Assembly: GCF_012034205.1 (NCBI RefSeq)
Contig: NZ_JAATEM010000023.1
Span: 62,001-126,000, forward strand
Length of the DNA: 64,000 nucleotides
Source of the DNA: Streptomyces composti
GTDB lineage: Bacteria > Actinomycetota > Actinomycetes > Streptomycetales > Streptomycetaceae
Reading direction: 5' to 3'
A program made the translations under genes and the position numbers. The notes beneath the pieces are model-generated. The model had not been told where the DNA came from and ran no database searches. It saw only the letters and a program-made list of their open reading frames with translations. Shown piece after piece: positions 25,588-35,151 of this stretch; within the stretch, counting starts at the first letter, position 1, and each line of letters opens with the position of its first letter.

Positions 25588-26136
25588 TCAGCCCTCCTCC
25601 GCTGCCTCGCGCAGCCGCGCGAACTCCTCCGCCAGCGTCTGCGGCGTCCAGTGCGCGTTCAGCCCGCTGGGGTTGGGCAGCACCCACACCCGGGTGTCCC
25701 CGATGGCCCGCTCCTGCGGGCCCACCCGTGCCGCGGGGTCGCCGAAGGCCGCGCGGTACGCGGTGATCCCCACCACGGCGAGCCAGCGCGGGCGCAGCCG
25801 GGCCACCTTCGCGGCGAGTATGTGCCCGCCCTCCCGGTACTCCTCGGGGCTCAGCTCGTCGGCCCGGGCCGTGGCACGCGCCACCACATTGGTGATCCCG
25901 AGCCCGTACGACAGCAGTTCCCGCTGCTCCGACGGCTTCAGCTGACGCGGGGTGAAACCCGAGCGGTGCAGCGCGGGCCAGAAGCGGTTGCCGGGGCGGG
26001 CGAAGTGATGGCCCGTCGCGGCCGTCATCAGACCGGGGTTGATGCCGCAGAACAGCACCCGCAGGCCGTCCGCGACCACGTCCGGTACCAGCCGGTCGCG
26101 GGCGGCCTGAAGCTCCTCGCGGGTGAAGCGGGTCAG
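25588..26136 (-). CDS. mug: G/U mismatch-specific DNA glycosylase
   Basis: Mug-type uracil-DNA glycosylase, 182 residues if the unusual start is right. It removes U or T from G mismatches in base excision repair. Seen: FCGINPGL, the catalytic-Asn motif, GHHFARPGNRFWPAL, and LPNPSGLNAHW, the second conserved loop. Homologues begin with FTxEELxAARDRxVPD-type residues, which this frame encodes upstream of the first GTG at 26079. The only candidate start for that extension is CTG at 26136, overlapping the purB TGA as CTGA. A GTG start at 26079 would give 163 residues and lose the conserved N-terminal helix. Confidence 0.85.
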   Translation of the reverse strand: MTRFTREELQAARDRLVPDVVADGLRVLFCGINPGLMTAATGHHFARPGNRFWPALHRSGFTPRQLKPSEQRELLSYGLGITNVVARATARADELSPEEYREGGHILAAKVARLRPRWLAVVGITAYRAAFGDPAARVGPQERAIGDTRVWVLPNPSGLNAHWTPQTLAEEFARLREAAEEG

Positions 26137-27575
26137 AGGATCGCCCCGGGGGTGTAGCCGGCCGCCTCCGGGTGCTGCTTGACGATCTCCTCGATCCGGG
26201 CGACGACGGTGGCGACCTGGTCGCCCGCGGCACCGGTGAAGGAGAGCTTGTCCGCCATCAGCGCCTCCAGCTCGTCGCGGCCGAGGGGCAGCCGCTCGTC
26301 GGCGGCGAGCTTGTCCAGCAGGTCGTTGCGCTCGGCGCCCTGCTCGCGCATCGCCAGGGCGGTGGCCACGGCGTTCTCCTTGATCGCCTCGTGCGCGACC
26401 TCACGCCCGACCCCCGCGCGCACCGCGCCCATCAGCACCTTGGTGGTGGCCAGGAACGGCAGGTAGCGGTCCAGCTCCCGCGCCACCACGGCAGGGAAGG
26501 CGCCGAACTCGTCGAGCACGGTCAGGAAGGTCTCCAGCAGACCGTCGAGCGCGAAGAACGCGTCCGGCAGCGCCACCCGGCGCACCACCGAGCAGGAGAC
26601 GTCGCCCTCGTTCCACTGGTCGCCCGCCAGCTCGCCGGTCATCGAGGCGTAGCCGCGCAGAACGACCATCAGGCCGTTGACGCGCTCGCAGGAGCGGGTG
26701 TTCATCTTGTGCGGCATCGCGGAGGACCCGACCTGGCCGGGCTTGAAGCCCTCGGTGACCAGCTCGTGTCCGGCCATCAGCCGGATCGTCTTGGCCAGCG
26801 ACGACGGGGCCGCGGCCAGCTGCACCAGCGCGGTGACCACCTCGTAGTCGAGGGACCGCGGGTAGACCTGGCCGACGGAGGTGAACGCCTCGGAGAAGCC
26901 CAGGTGCCCGGCGATCCGCCGCTCCAGCTCGGCCAGCTTCTCCGCGTCGCCGCCGAGCAGGTCCAGCATGTCCTGAGCGGTGCCGACCGGGCCCTTGATG
27001 CCGCGCAGCGGGTAGCGGTCCAGCAGCTCCTGGACCCGTCCGTGGGCCACCAGCAGTTCGTCGGCGGCGGTGGCGAAGCGCTTGCCGAGGGTGGTGGCCT
27101 GCGCGGCCACGTTGTGCGAGCGGCCCGCCATCACCAGCTCGCCGTACTCCCCGGCCAGCTTGCCCAGCCGGGCCAGCACGGCCACCGTACGGTCGCGCAT
27201 CAGCTCCAGGGAGAGCCGGATCTGCAGCTGCTCCACGTTCTCGGTGAGGTCGCGCGAGGTCATGCCCTTGTGCACGTGCTCATGGCCGGCGAGGTCGTTG
27301 AACTCCTCGATCCGCGCCTTCACATCGTGCCGGGTGACCTTCTCGCGCTCGGCGATGGAGGCCAGGTCCACCTGGTCCAGGACGCGCTCGTAGTCGACGA
27401 TCGCCGCGTCCGGCACCTCGATCCCGAGGTCCTTCTGGGCGCGCAGCACGGCGAGCCAGAGCTGCCGCTCCAGCTTCACCTTCTGCTCGGGCGACCAGAG
27501 CGTGGCGAGCTCGGCGGAGGCGTAGCGTCCGGCGAGGACATTGGGGATACGGGGCTTTGCGGGCGCAGCAGTCAC
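26133..27575 (-). CDS. purB: adenylosuccinate lyase
   Basis: Adenylosuccinate lyase of 480 residues, which acts twice in purine synthesis (SAICAR to AICAR plus fumarate, adenylosuccinate to AMP plus fumarate). The superfamily signature GSSAMPHKMN lies near residues 285-294, with GRSHNVAAQATTLG and TSRDLTENVEQLQI supplying the other two conserved active-site regions. GTG at 27575 is preceded by TAGAAT so closely that the mRNA may be leaderless. The stop overlaps the mug frame. An essential housekeeping gene. Confidence 0.97.
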   Translation of the reverse strand: MTAAPAKPRIPNVLAGRYASAELATLWSPEQKVKLERQLWLAVLRAQKDLGIEVPDAAIVDYERVLDQVDLASIAEREKVTRHDVKARIEEFNDLAGHEHVHKGMTSRDLTENVEQLQIRLSLELMRDRTVAVLARLGKLAGEYGELVMAGRSHNVAAQATTLGKRFATAADELLVAHGRVQELLDRYPLRGIKGPVGTAQDMLDLLGGDAEKLAELERRIAGHLGFSEAFTSVGQVYPRSLDYEVVTALVQLAAAPSSLAKTIRLMAGHELVTEGFKPGQVGSSAMPHKMNTRSCERVNGLMVVLRGYASMTGELAGDQWNEGDVSCSVVRRVALPDAFFALDGLLETFLTVLDEFGAFPAVVARELDRYLPFLATTKVLMGAVRAGVGREVAHEAIKENAVATALAMREQGAERNDLLDKLAADERLPLGRDELEALMADKLSFTGAAGDQVATVVARIEEIVKQHPEAAGYTPGAIL

Positions 27576-27583
27576 GTGGAGCG

Positions 27584-27589
27584 ATTCTA
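27584..27589 (-). promoter_or_regulatory. -10 hexamer, purB
   Basis: TAGAAT on the minus strand ends nine bases before the purB GTG, so transcription would start at or within a couple of bases of the start codon (leaderless or nearly so). No good -35 is visible at 17-18 bases. Confidence 0.4.
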
Positions 27590-27705
27590 CTGGCGATTCC
27601 TGCAGGTCCGCGCCACGGGCCCGCTTGGCGGAAGCTACAAGACGCCCTCGCCTCAGGCGACGCCCCGGAAACGGTGCCCCCGCAGGGGAGCGCCGGGGGC
27701 GCCGG

Positions 27706-28518
27706 CTACCGGGCGCCCGGGACCCGGTCGGCCTCGAAGGGCAGCAGTTCGGGGCGCTTGGGCGGCAGGCCGTCGCCCGAGGAGCGGCCGGTGAGGCGGC
27801 GGCCTATCCACGGCAGCAGATGGCGGCGGGCGAAGCGCACGTCCTCGATCCGCCGGGTCACCCAGCGGGGCGGCAGCGTCGCCTCCGGCGGCAGACGCCA
27901 CCCGGGGTCCTCGGGCGGGTAGCCGAGGGTCTGCCAGACCGCCTCGGCGACCCGGCGGTGCCCCTCGGCGTTGAGATGCAGCCGGTCGGCGTCCCACAGC
28001 CGGGGATCGCCGAGTGCCGGCGCCCCGTACAGGTCGACGACCAGGGCGCCGTGCTTGTGCGCCAGCTCCTCGACGCACTCGAACAGCGCCTCCATGCGCG
28101 GCCGGAACCGCTCGAGCACCGGGCCCTGACGGCCCGGGCTGCGCATCAGCACCAGCTGACCGCAGCTCGGTGCCAGCCGCTCCACCGCCTCGGTCAGCAG
28201 AGCCCGCACCCGTCCCATGTCGCACTTGGGGCGCAGCGTGTCGTTCAGGCCGCCGACCAGGGTGACCACATCGGCCCGCATCGCCGCGGCGGCGTCCACC
28301 TGCTCGTCGACGATCTGCCGGATCAGCTTGCCGCGCACCGCGAGGTTGGCGTAGCGGAAGCCGGGGGTGACCGCGGCCATCCGGGCCGCCAGCAGGTCGG
28401 CCCAGCCCCGGTAGGTGCCGTCCGGCAGCAGGTCCGACATGCCCTCGGTGAAGGAGTCGCCGACGGCGACCAGGCTGGTGTGGGTGGGACGCGGCTGCGT
28501 CGTCTCGCTCGTCTCCAT
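27706..28518 (-). CDS. SGNH/GDSL family hydrolase
   Basis: SGNH-hydrolase of 270 residues, probably an esterase or acylhydrolase. Block I GDSFTEG (Ser at about residue 22), block III GGLNDTLRP and block V DADRLHLNAEGH (Asp/His of the triad) are all present. No signal peptide is seen, so it is likely cytoplasmic. The C-terminal 70 residues are Arg/Pro-rich. ATG at 28518. Natural substrate unknown. Confidence 0.92.
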   Translation of the reverse strand: METSETTQPRPTHTSLVAVGDSFTEGMSDLLPDGTYRGWADLLAARMAAVTPGFRYANLAVRGKLIRQIVDEQVDAAAAMRADVVTLVGGLNDTLRPKCDMGRVRALLTEAVERLAPSCGQLVLMRSPGRQGPVLERFRPRMEALFECVEELAHKHGALVVDLYGAPALGDPRLWDADRLHLNAEGHRRVAEAVWQTLGYPPEDPGWRLPPEATLPPRWVTRRIEDVRFARRHLLPWIGRRLTGRSSGDGLPPKRPELLPFEADRVPGAR

Positions 28519-28593
28519 GACGGCACAGATGCTATCCCGTGCACATACCCGCCGGTCGGTCGGCTCCTCCCGCCCCGCTCCGCCGCCGGTGTC

Positions 28594-29616
28594 TCAGCCC
28601 TGCTCGGCCCGCTGCCCGAACAGCTCCTGCAGCACGTCCTCCATGGTCACCAGGCCCGCCAGCCGCCCGTCGGCGCCGATCACGGCCGCCAGATGGGTGC
28701 GGCTGCCGCGCATCGCGGTGAGCACGTCGTCCAGCGGGGTGCTCTCCCGCACCCGTGCGATCGGGCGCATGTCCCGCAGCCGGAACGGCAGGTCCCGGGG
28801 CGAGGCGTCCAGGGCGTCCTTCACATGCAGGTAGCCCACGATCCGGCGGCCGTCGTCGACCACGGGGAAGCGGGAGAACCCGGACTCGGCCGACAGCCGC
28901 TCCAGGCCCTCCGGGGTGACGCCCACGCTCGCGTAGACCACCCGCTCCAGCGGCAGCACCACGTCCCGCACCGGCCGGCGGCCCAGCTCCAGCGCGTCGT
29001 GCAGCCGCTCCTGCGCCCGGTCGTCGATCAGCCCGGCCTCGCCGGAGTCCTTCACGATCTGCGCCAGCTCGGCGTCCGAGAACGACGCCACCACCTCGTC
29101 CCGCACCTCGACCCGCAGCAGCCTGAGCAGGGCGTTGGCGAAGGCGTTGACGGTGAAGATCACCGGTCGCAGGCCCCGCGACAGCGCCACCAGCGGCGGG
29201 CCGAGCAGCAGCGCGCTGCGCACCGGCTCCGCGAGCGCGACGTTCTTCGGCACCATCTCGCCGAGCAGCATGTGCAGATACGTCGCCAGCGTCAGCGCGA
29301 TCACGAACGACACCGCGTGGCCCGCGCCCGAGGGCACGCCCATCGCGTGGAACACCGGCTCCAGCAGATGCGCGATGGCCGGCTCGGCGACCACACCCAG
29401 CACCAGGGTGCACAGGGTGATGCCGAGCTGCGCCGCCGCCATCAGCGCGGACACGTGCTCGAGGCCCCACAGCACGCTCTTCGCGCGCCGGTCGCCCTGA
29501 TCGGCGCGGGGCTCGATCTGGCTGCGGCGGACCGAGATCAGCGCGAACTCCGCGCCCACGAAGAAGGCGTTGACGACGAGCGTCGCCAGACCGATCAGCA
29601 GCTGTACGGCGGTCAT
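28594..29616 (-). CDS. CNNM/CBS transporter-associated protein (HlyC/CorC family), second copy
   Basis: Membrane protein of 340 residues with a DUF21/CNNM transmembrane domain (about residues 1-180) and a CBS pair (about 200-330; ASVGVTPEGLERLSAESGF and DVLTAMRGSRTHLAAVIGA). No CorC-HlyC C-terminal domain is present, so it is shorter than its upstream paralogue. CNNM proteins are linked to Mg2+/Co2+ efflux or resistance. The ATG at 29616 overlaps the preceding stop by four bases, so the two paralogues are translationally coupled. Confidence 0.93.
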   Translation of the reverse strand: MTAVQLLIGLATLVVNAFFVGAEFALISVRRSQIEPRADQGDRRAKSVLWGLEHVSALMAAAQLGITLCTLVLGVVAEPAIAHLLEPVFHAMGVPSGAGHAVSFVIALTLATYLHMLLGEMVPKNVALAEPVRSALLLGPPLVALSRGLRPVIFTVNAFANALLRLLRVEVRDEVVASFSDAELAQIVKDSGEAGLIDDRAQERLHDALELGRRPVRDVVLPLERVVYASVGVTPEGLERLSAESGFSRFPVVDDGRRIVGYLHVKDALDASPRDLPFRLRDMRPIARVRESTPLDDVLTAMRGSRTHLAAVIGADGRLAGLVTMEDVLQELFGQRAEQG

Positions 29617-30980
29617 CGCCGGGCCTCCTTGCCGTCCTCGGCGGTCTCGCCGTCCCGTGCGGCCTCCCGCTCGTCGTCGAGCGGCGCGTGCAGCAGGACG
29701 CGGGCGGCGCGCCGGCCCGTCGCGTCCACGACCTCCATCCGCCATCCGGCCACCGTCAGCGCGTCACCGACGGCGGGGATGCGCCCCAGATGTGTCGCCA
29801 CCAGCCCGGCCAGCGTCTCGTACGGGCCCTCGGGGACGCGCAGACCCACCCGGGCGAGCTGGTCCATGCGCGCGGAGCCGTCGGCCGAGAACAGGGCGTG
29901 CCCCTCCTCGTCCGTGCCGGCCGGGGCCAGCTCGGGCGTCTCGTGCGGGTCGTGCTCGTCGCGGACCTCGCCGACGACCTCCTCCACGATGTCCTCGAGC
30001 GTGGCCACGCCCGCTGTGCCGCCGTACTCGTCGATCACCACGGCCATGGTGCGCCGGTCGGACAACCGGTCGAGCAGCCGGTCGACGGTCAGCGACTCCG
30101 GCACCAGCAGCGGCTCGCGCATCACCTCGGACACCGGTATGTGCGCCCTGCGCTCCGCGGGCACCGCGAGGACGTCCTTGATGTGCGCGGTGCCGACCAC
30201 CGAGTCGAGGGTGTCGCGGTAGACGGGGAACCGGGACAGGCCGGTCGCCCTGGTCGCGTTGGCCACGTCCTCGCAGGTCGCATGCTCCTCGAGCGCCATC
30301 ACCTGTACGCGCGGGGTCATCACGTTCTCCGCGGTGAGATCGGCCAGGTTCAGCGTGCGGACGAACAGCTCGGCGGTGTCCGCCTCCAGCGCACCCTCCC
30401 GGGCCGAGTGGCGGGCCAGCGCCGCCAGCTCCTGGGGGCTGCGGCCCGGCGCCAGCTCCTCGGCGGGCTCCAGGCCCATGCGGCGCACGATGCGGTTGGC
30501 GGTGTTGTTGAGGTGGGTGATGAAGGGGCGGAACGCGGCGCTGAACCAGCGCTGCGTATTGCCCACCCGCTTGGCGATCGCCAGCGGCGAGGAGATCGCC
30601 CAGTTCTTGGGCACCAGCTCGCCGACCACCATCAGGAACACCGTGGACAGGCCCGTGCCGACGACCAGCGCCACCGAGTGCGCCGTCGCCTCGGAGGCCC
30701 CGAGGTCCCGCATCGGGCCGGCGATGAGCGCGGCGATCGAGGGCTCGGCGAGCATGCCCACGATCAGATTGGTGACCGTGATGCCGAGCTGGGCGCCGGA
30801 CAGCTGGAACGTCAGGTTCTTGACCGCCTCGAGCGCGCCGGCGGCGCCCCGCTCGCCGCGCTCCACCGCGCGTTCCAGCTCGGCGCGCTCGACCGTGGTG
30901 AGGGAGAACTCGGCCGCCACGAAGGCGCCACAGGCGAGGGAGAGCAGGATCGCCACCAGAAGGAGGAGCACTTCGGTCAT
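29613..30980 (-). CDS. CNNM/CBS transporter-associated protein (HlyC/CorC family), first copy
   Basis: Membrane protein of 455 residues. A CNNM transmembrane domain (about 1-190, with GAQLGITVTNLIVGMLAEPS), a CBS pair (about 210-330, with FPVYRDTLDSVVGTAHIKDV) and a C-terminal CorC_HlyC domain (about 350-430, MDQLARVGLRVPEGPYETLAG) are recognisable. It shares the GLSRFPVYRD-type CBS residues with its shorter downstream partner, marking them as tandem duplicates. ATG at 30980. Both are likely to act together in divalent-cation handling, which is inference. Confidence 0.93.
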   Translation of the reverse strand: MTEVLLLLVAILLSLACGAFVAAEFSLTTVERAELERAVERGERGAAGALEAVKNLTFQLSGAQLGITVTNLIVGMLAEPSIAALIAGPMRDLGASEATAHSVALVVGTGLSTVFLMVVGELVPKNWAISSPLAIAKRVGNTQRWFSAAFRPFITHLNNTANRIVRRMGLEPAEELAPGRSPQELAALARHSAREGALEADTAELFVRTLNLADLTAENVMTPRVQVMALEEHATCEDVANATRATGLSRFPVYRDTLDSVVGTAHIKDVLAVPAERRAHIPVSEVMREPLLVPESLTVDRLLDRLSDRRTMAVVIDEYGGTAGVATLEDIVEEVVGEVRDEHDPHETPELAPAGTDEEGHALFSADGSARMDQLARVGLRVPEGPYETLAGLVATHLGRIPAVGDALTVAGWRMEVVDATGRRAARVLLHAPLDDEREAARDGETAEDGKEARR

Positions 30981-31165
30981 CGGGTCACCTCCGTCCCATG
31001 GTCGGACAGGACGGGGACGACCGCGCGGTGTCTGCTACTGGGAGGCTCGCCCATGGGCGGAGCGCACCAACCTTTCCGAAGTGACCGGCCCCTTGTCTGC
31101 GACCGGTGAACCGAGTGACCCCTCAAGAGTAAAGGATCGGCAAAGGAGTCGGTCGCGGTGGTGGC

Positions 31166-31591
31166 TCATCCGCCGAGCGGCTTCACCCAGCGACGCCACT
31201 GCTCCTCCGGCTGGTACCCCGCCGCGGCCCACGCATGATGCGCCGTCTCGTTGCGCTGCAGCACCATCGCGTCCGCCCGGCGGCCCCCCAGCCGTGCGAA
31301 CCGCTCCTCGGCCGCCGCGAGCAGCGCGGAGGCGATGCCCCGGCGCCGGCGGTCCGGATGCACCGCCAGCCGGTAGAGATGACAGCGCCAGCCGTCGAAG
31401 CCCGCGATCACCGTGCCGACCAGCTCTCCGTCCCGCTCGGCCAGCAGCAGCGCCTGCGGATCCCGCGCGACAAGACGCCCGACCCCCTCCCGGTCGTCGC
31501 TGATGCTGGTGCCCTCGGCGGCCGTCTTCCAGAAGGCCAGCACCTCGTCCAGATCCCCGGCCGTCGCGGCCCGTATCCGCAGCTCACTCAT
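31166..31591 (-). CDS. GNAT family N-acetyltransferase
   Basis: Small GNAT acetyltransferase of 141 residues. The acetyl-CoA loop is VHPDRRRRGIASALLAAAEE (R/QxxGxA), with YRLAV in strand 4 and HHAWAAAGYQPEEQWRRWVK at the C terminus. ATG at 31591; a longer frame upstream is Cys/Gly-rich and unlike the family. It is convergent with nothing nearby and stands alone. Acceptor substrate unknown. Confidence 0.9.
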   Translation of the reverse strand: MSELRIRAATAGDLDEVLAFWKTAAEGTSISDDREGVGRLVARDPQALLLAERDGELVGTVIAGFDGWRCHLYRLAVHPDRRRRGIASALLAAAEERFARLGGRRADAMVLQRNETAHHAWAAAGYQPEEQWRRWVKPLGG

Positions 31592-31652
31592 GCAGTGATC
31601 ACAGCACGGAGCCCCGCGGCCGCCCGCACATTTCCACCATCCGGACACCGGC

Positions 31653-34220
31653 TCACTCGTGGGCGATCGCCGCCAGCACGTTCATCCGGGACGCCCGCAG
31701 CGCCGGCAGCAGCGCCGCGGCGATGCCCACCACGGCCGAGCCGACGACGACCGCCACGACCGTGCCCCACGGGATGGCCAGCGCGGTCATGCCTTCCAGC
31801 GCCAGCACCTGCTGCACGCACAGCCCCCACACCAGCCCCAGCGCCAGCCCCAGCACCGCGCCGAACACCGCGATCACCACCGACTCCAGGCGGATCATCC
31901 GCCGCAGCTGCCGCCGCGCCAGCCCGATCGCCCGCAGCAGCCCGATCTCCCGGGTGCGCTCCACCACCGACAGCGCCAGCGTGTTGACCACACCGAGCAC
32001 CGCGATGATGATCGCCAGCCCCAGCAGGGCGTACACCAGGTACAGCAGCACGGCGATCTGATCGTGCACCAGCTCCTTGTAGTCGGCCTGGTCGCGCACC
32101 TGCACCTGCGGATACGCCTCCAGCGCCGCCTCCAGCCGCCGACGCAGCTCGTCCGGACCGGTGCCCTCGGCGGCGTTGACGTACAGCGCTGAGTCCTGCC
32201 CCTGCGGCACGTGCTCCTCCACCGCGGCGATGCCGAGGAACAGCCCGCCGGTCATCCCGAAGCCCTCGCCGCCCTCCATGTCGGTGAGCGCCGCGACCGT
32301 CAGCTCGGCCGATTTGCCGCCGGGGAACTCCACCGGGACCGTGCTGCCGACCCGCACCCGGTGCTCCTCGGCGAAGCCGGCGTCCATGGCGATGTGGCCG
32401 TCCGCCAGCGCGGCCGCCGTGTCCCCTTCCTCGTACGTCACGCGGGCGACGTCGTCGACCCGGTCGTCGTACCCCGCCGCCGTGGTCTCGATCCGCTTCC
32501 CGTCCGGCAGCCGTACGGCCACCGGAGCGAACCGCTGCCGGACCACCAGCCCCACACCCTCCGTCCCCCGCACCCGCTCGGTGACCTCCGCCGGGAACGG
32601 GATGAAGTGGGCGTTCTGGATCACGAAGTCCGCGCCGAGCGTCTTGTCGATCTGCTGGTCGACGGAGCGGGACATCGAGGCACTCGCCACCGACATCCCG
32701 CCGACCAGTGCCAGCCCCACCATCAGCGCGGCCGCGGTGGCCCCGGTCCGGCGCGGATTGCGCAGGGCGTTGCGCTGGCTCATCCGGCCCACCGAGCCGA
32801 ACACCGCAGGGAAGGCGGCGCCCAGCACCCGGATCACCGGACGCACCAGCAGCGGCCCCGCGATCACCGTGGCGATCAGGGTGAGGACGACGCCCAGCCC
32901 CAGCAGCGAGGCCGCCGACGACGTCTCGGTCGCCGCCACGCAGCCCGCCAGCGCGGCAAGACCGAGCGCGCCCACCACGGAACCCGCCACCGCACGGGCC
33001 CGCAGCGGGCGCCCCACCCCGGCGATCTCGGCGTCGGCGAGCGCCGCCATCGGCGACACACCCGCCGCCCGCCGCGCCGGGAGATACGCCGCCACGAACG
33101 TGACACCGACGCCCACCACATACGCGGTGACCGGCGTGGCCCAGCCGATCACCATCTCCGTGGTCCTGAGATTCATGCCGAAGGCGCCCATCAGCCGGAT
33201 CAGCCCGAAGGCCAGCCCGACACCCGCCGCCAGACCCAGCGTCGATCCCACCAGACCGAGCAGCACCGCCTCGGTGAGCACCGACCGCCGCACCTGCCGC
33301 CGGTCGGCCCCGATCGCCCGCAGCAGCCCCAGCTCCCGCGTGCGCTGCGCAATGAGCATCGAGAACGTGTTGACGATCAGGAAAACACCCACGAGCACCG
33401 CGATGCCGGCGAAGCCCAGCATCACGTACTTGATCACATCGAGGAACGAGCCGAGCTCCTCGGCCGCAGACCTGGCCATCTCGTCCGAGGTCTTCACCTC
33501 GTAGTCCCCGGCCCCCACCGCGGCGGCCACCCGCCGCTTCAGCTCGGCGTCGCTCACCCCCGGCGCCGCCTCCACCGACACGCTCGTCGCCTTGGCGGCG
33601 GAGCCCAGCAGCCGCTCCGCCGCCACCCTCGGCTCCAGGAACACCAGCGCGGCACCCGGATTGGTGGTGGTGAACGTGGCGATGCCCACCACCTCCACCC
33701 GGAAGGTGCCCGGCTGCGCCTGCACCGACAGCGTGTCGCCGATCTGCACGCCCCTCGCCTCGGCGGTGTCCGCGTCCAGCACCGCCTCGCCGTCACCGCG
33801 CGGCGCCCGTCCCGAGGTCAGCTCCACCACGCTGCGCTCGTCGGGGTACCAGTCGACGGCGAGGGTCGGCGCACCCCCCACCGGCTTCACCGGCTCGTCG
33901 TCCTCGTCCGTGACGGTGACGTTCCCGGCCTCGACATCCGGATGAGCCGCCTGCACCCCCTCGACCCCCGTCAGCCGCTCCGCGACCGAGGCCGGCAAGG
34001 TCTGCACCGCCCCTGTGGGCACCGAGGTCTCCAGATCCTCCTTCGGCAGGACCGTCACATCGGCGGAGGTGGAGGCGAACAGCCGGTCGAAGGTACGCGA
34101 GACGGTGTCCGAGAAGATCAGGCTGCCCGCGACGAACGCCACCGACAGCAGCACGGCCAGCGCGGACAGCACCAGCCGCCCCTTGTGGGCGAGGAAGCTC
34201 CTGAGCGTCGCCTTCAGCAC
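31653..34220 (-). CDS. ABC transporter permease (FtsX/MacB-like)
   Basis: Permease of 855 residues with two FtsX domains. The first set of helices is at about residues 15-35 (LVLSALAVLLSVAFVAGSLIF), an extracytoplasmic MacB-PCD-like domain at 40-230, and helices near 265-400. A second copy follows from about 480 with PRRTGATAAALMVGLALVGG and ends in helices at 725-845. Such exporters often carry lipids, peptides or drugs or serve in stress sensing. GTG at 34220, four bases after the ATPase stop. Cargo unknown. Confidence 0.93.
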   Translation of the reverse strand: MLKATLRSFLAHKGRLVLSALAVLLSVAFVAGSLIFSDTVSRTFDRLFASTSADVTVLPKEDLETSVPTGAVQTLPASVAERLTGVEGVQAAHPDVEAGNVTVTDEDDEPVKPVGGAPTLAVDWYPDERSVVELTSGRAPRGDGEAVLDADTAEARGVQIGDTLSVQAQPGTFRVEVVGIATFTTTNPGAALVFLEPRVAAERLLGSAAKATSVSVEAAPGVSDAELKRRVAAAVGAGDYEVKTSDEMARSAAEELGSFLDVIKYVMLGFAGIAVLVGVFLIVNTFSMLIAQRTRELGLLRAIGADRRQVRRSVLTEAVLLGLVGSTLGLAAGVGLAFGLIRLMGAFGMNLRTTEMVIGWATPVTAYVVGVGVTFVAAYLPARRAAGVSPMAALADAEIAGVGRPLRARAVAGSVVGALGLAALAGCVAATETSSAASLLGLGVVLTLIATVIAGPLLVRPVIRVLGAAFPAVFGSVGRMSQRNALRNPRRTGATAAALMVGLALVGGMSVASASMSRSVDQQIDKTLGADFVIQNAHFIPFPAEVTERVRGTEGVGLVVRQRFAPVAVRLPDGKRIETTAAGYDDRVDDVARVTYEEGDTAAALADGHIAMDAGFAEEHRVRVGSTVPVEFPGGKSAELTVAALTDMEGGEGFGMTGGLFLGIAAVEEHVPQGQDSALYVNAAEGTGPDELRRRLEAALEAYPQVQVRDQADYKELVHDQIAVLLYLVYALLGLAIIIAVLGVVNTLALSVVERTREIGLLRAIGLARRQLRRMIRLESVVIAVFGAVLGLALGLVWGLCVQQVLALEGMTALAIPWGTVVAVVVGSAVVGIAAALLPALRASRMNVLAAIAHE

Positions 34221-34224
34221 CGCG

Positions 34225-35013
34225 TCAGTCCCTCTCGGGGTCCGACTGGGCCCGGATCACGTCGAAGCGCTTCATCCGCTCGAGGACCGCCTCCGCCGTG
34301 GGCCGCGGCATCTCGTCCACGATCCGCCCGTCCGCCAGGAACAGCACGAGATCGCTGTGCGCCGCCGCCCCCGGATCATGCGTGACCATCACCACCGTCT
34401 GGCCCAGCCCGTCCACCGCCTCCCGCAGAAAGCCGAGCACCTCCAGACCGGCCCGTGAGTCCAGATTTCCGGTCGGCTCGTCCGCGAAGATCAGCTCCGG
34501 CCGCGAGGCCAGCGCCCGCGCGCAGGCAACCCGCTGCTGCTGACCGCCGGACAGCTGCGCGGGGCGGTGCTTGAGCCGCTCCCGCAGGCCCAGCGTGTCG
34601 ATCACCCGGTCCAGCCACTCCTGATCCGGCTTCTTGCCCGCGATGTCCATGGGCAGCGTGATGTTCTCCAGCGCGTTCAGTGTCGGAATCAGATTGAACG
34701 ACTGGAACATGAACCCGACCCGGTCCCGGCGCAGCCGGGTCAGCTCACGGTCCTTCAGCCCGGTGATCTCGGTGTCCCCGAGCCACACCTGACCGGCCGA
34801 GACGGTGTCCAGCCCCGCCAGACAGTGCATCAGCGTCGACTTCCCCGACCCCGAGGGACCCATCACCGCGGTGAACCGCCCGCGGGCGATGTCCACGTCC
34901 ACCGAGTCCAGGGCCAGCACGGTGGTCTCGCCCGAGCCGTACGCCTTGGTCAGACCGCGGGCCCGGGCCGCGATCCCGTCGGCCGGACCATGCTCCGCAG
35001 CAGGTGTGGACAA
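34225..35013 (-). CDS. ABC transporter ATP-binding protein
   Basis: ATPase of 262 residues, partner of the FtsX permease. Walker A GPSGSGKST, Q-loop MFQSFNLIPTL, signature LSGGQQQRVA, Walker B LIFADEPTGNLDS and switch His in MVTHDP are all intact (LolD/MacB type). TTG at 35013 is preceded by GGGAGG. The upstream open frame is not conserved. It heads the two-gene operon and probably shares the permease's function. Confidence 0.95.
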   Translation of the reverse strand: MSTPAAEHGPADGIAARARGLTKAYGSGETTVLALDSVDVDIARGRFTAVMGPSGSGKSTLMHCLAGLDTVSAGQVWLGDTEITGLKDRELTRLRRDRVGFMFQSFNLIPTLNALENITLPMDIAGKKPDQEWLDRVIDTLGLRERLKHRPAQLSGGQQQRVACARALASRPELIFADEPTGNLDSRAGLEVLGFLREAVDGLGQTVVMVTHDPGAAAHSDLVLFLADGRIVDEMPRPTAEAVLERMKRFDVIRAQSDPERD

Positions 35014-35151
35014 GGCCGCCTCCCAGGCAAGGACGTCAGCTGTCGCGCCCGAGGGTAAGTGACCCGCCCCGCAGCCGACATCCCCCGTGAGTGCGGCACC
35101 GCCTCCACCCCAGGAAGGGGACCGGGGACCCGGTGTAAGGGCCATCTACCC

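Noticed and set aside
31035..31232. 65-codon minus-strand frame between the CNNM and GNAT genes
   Set aside because: It overlaps the end of the GNAT gene and has no ribosome site or recognisable feature.
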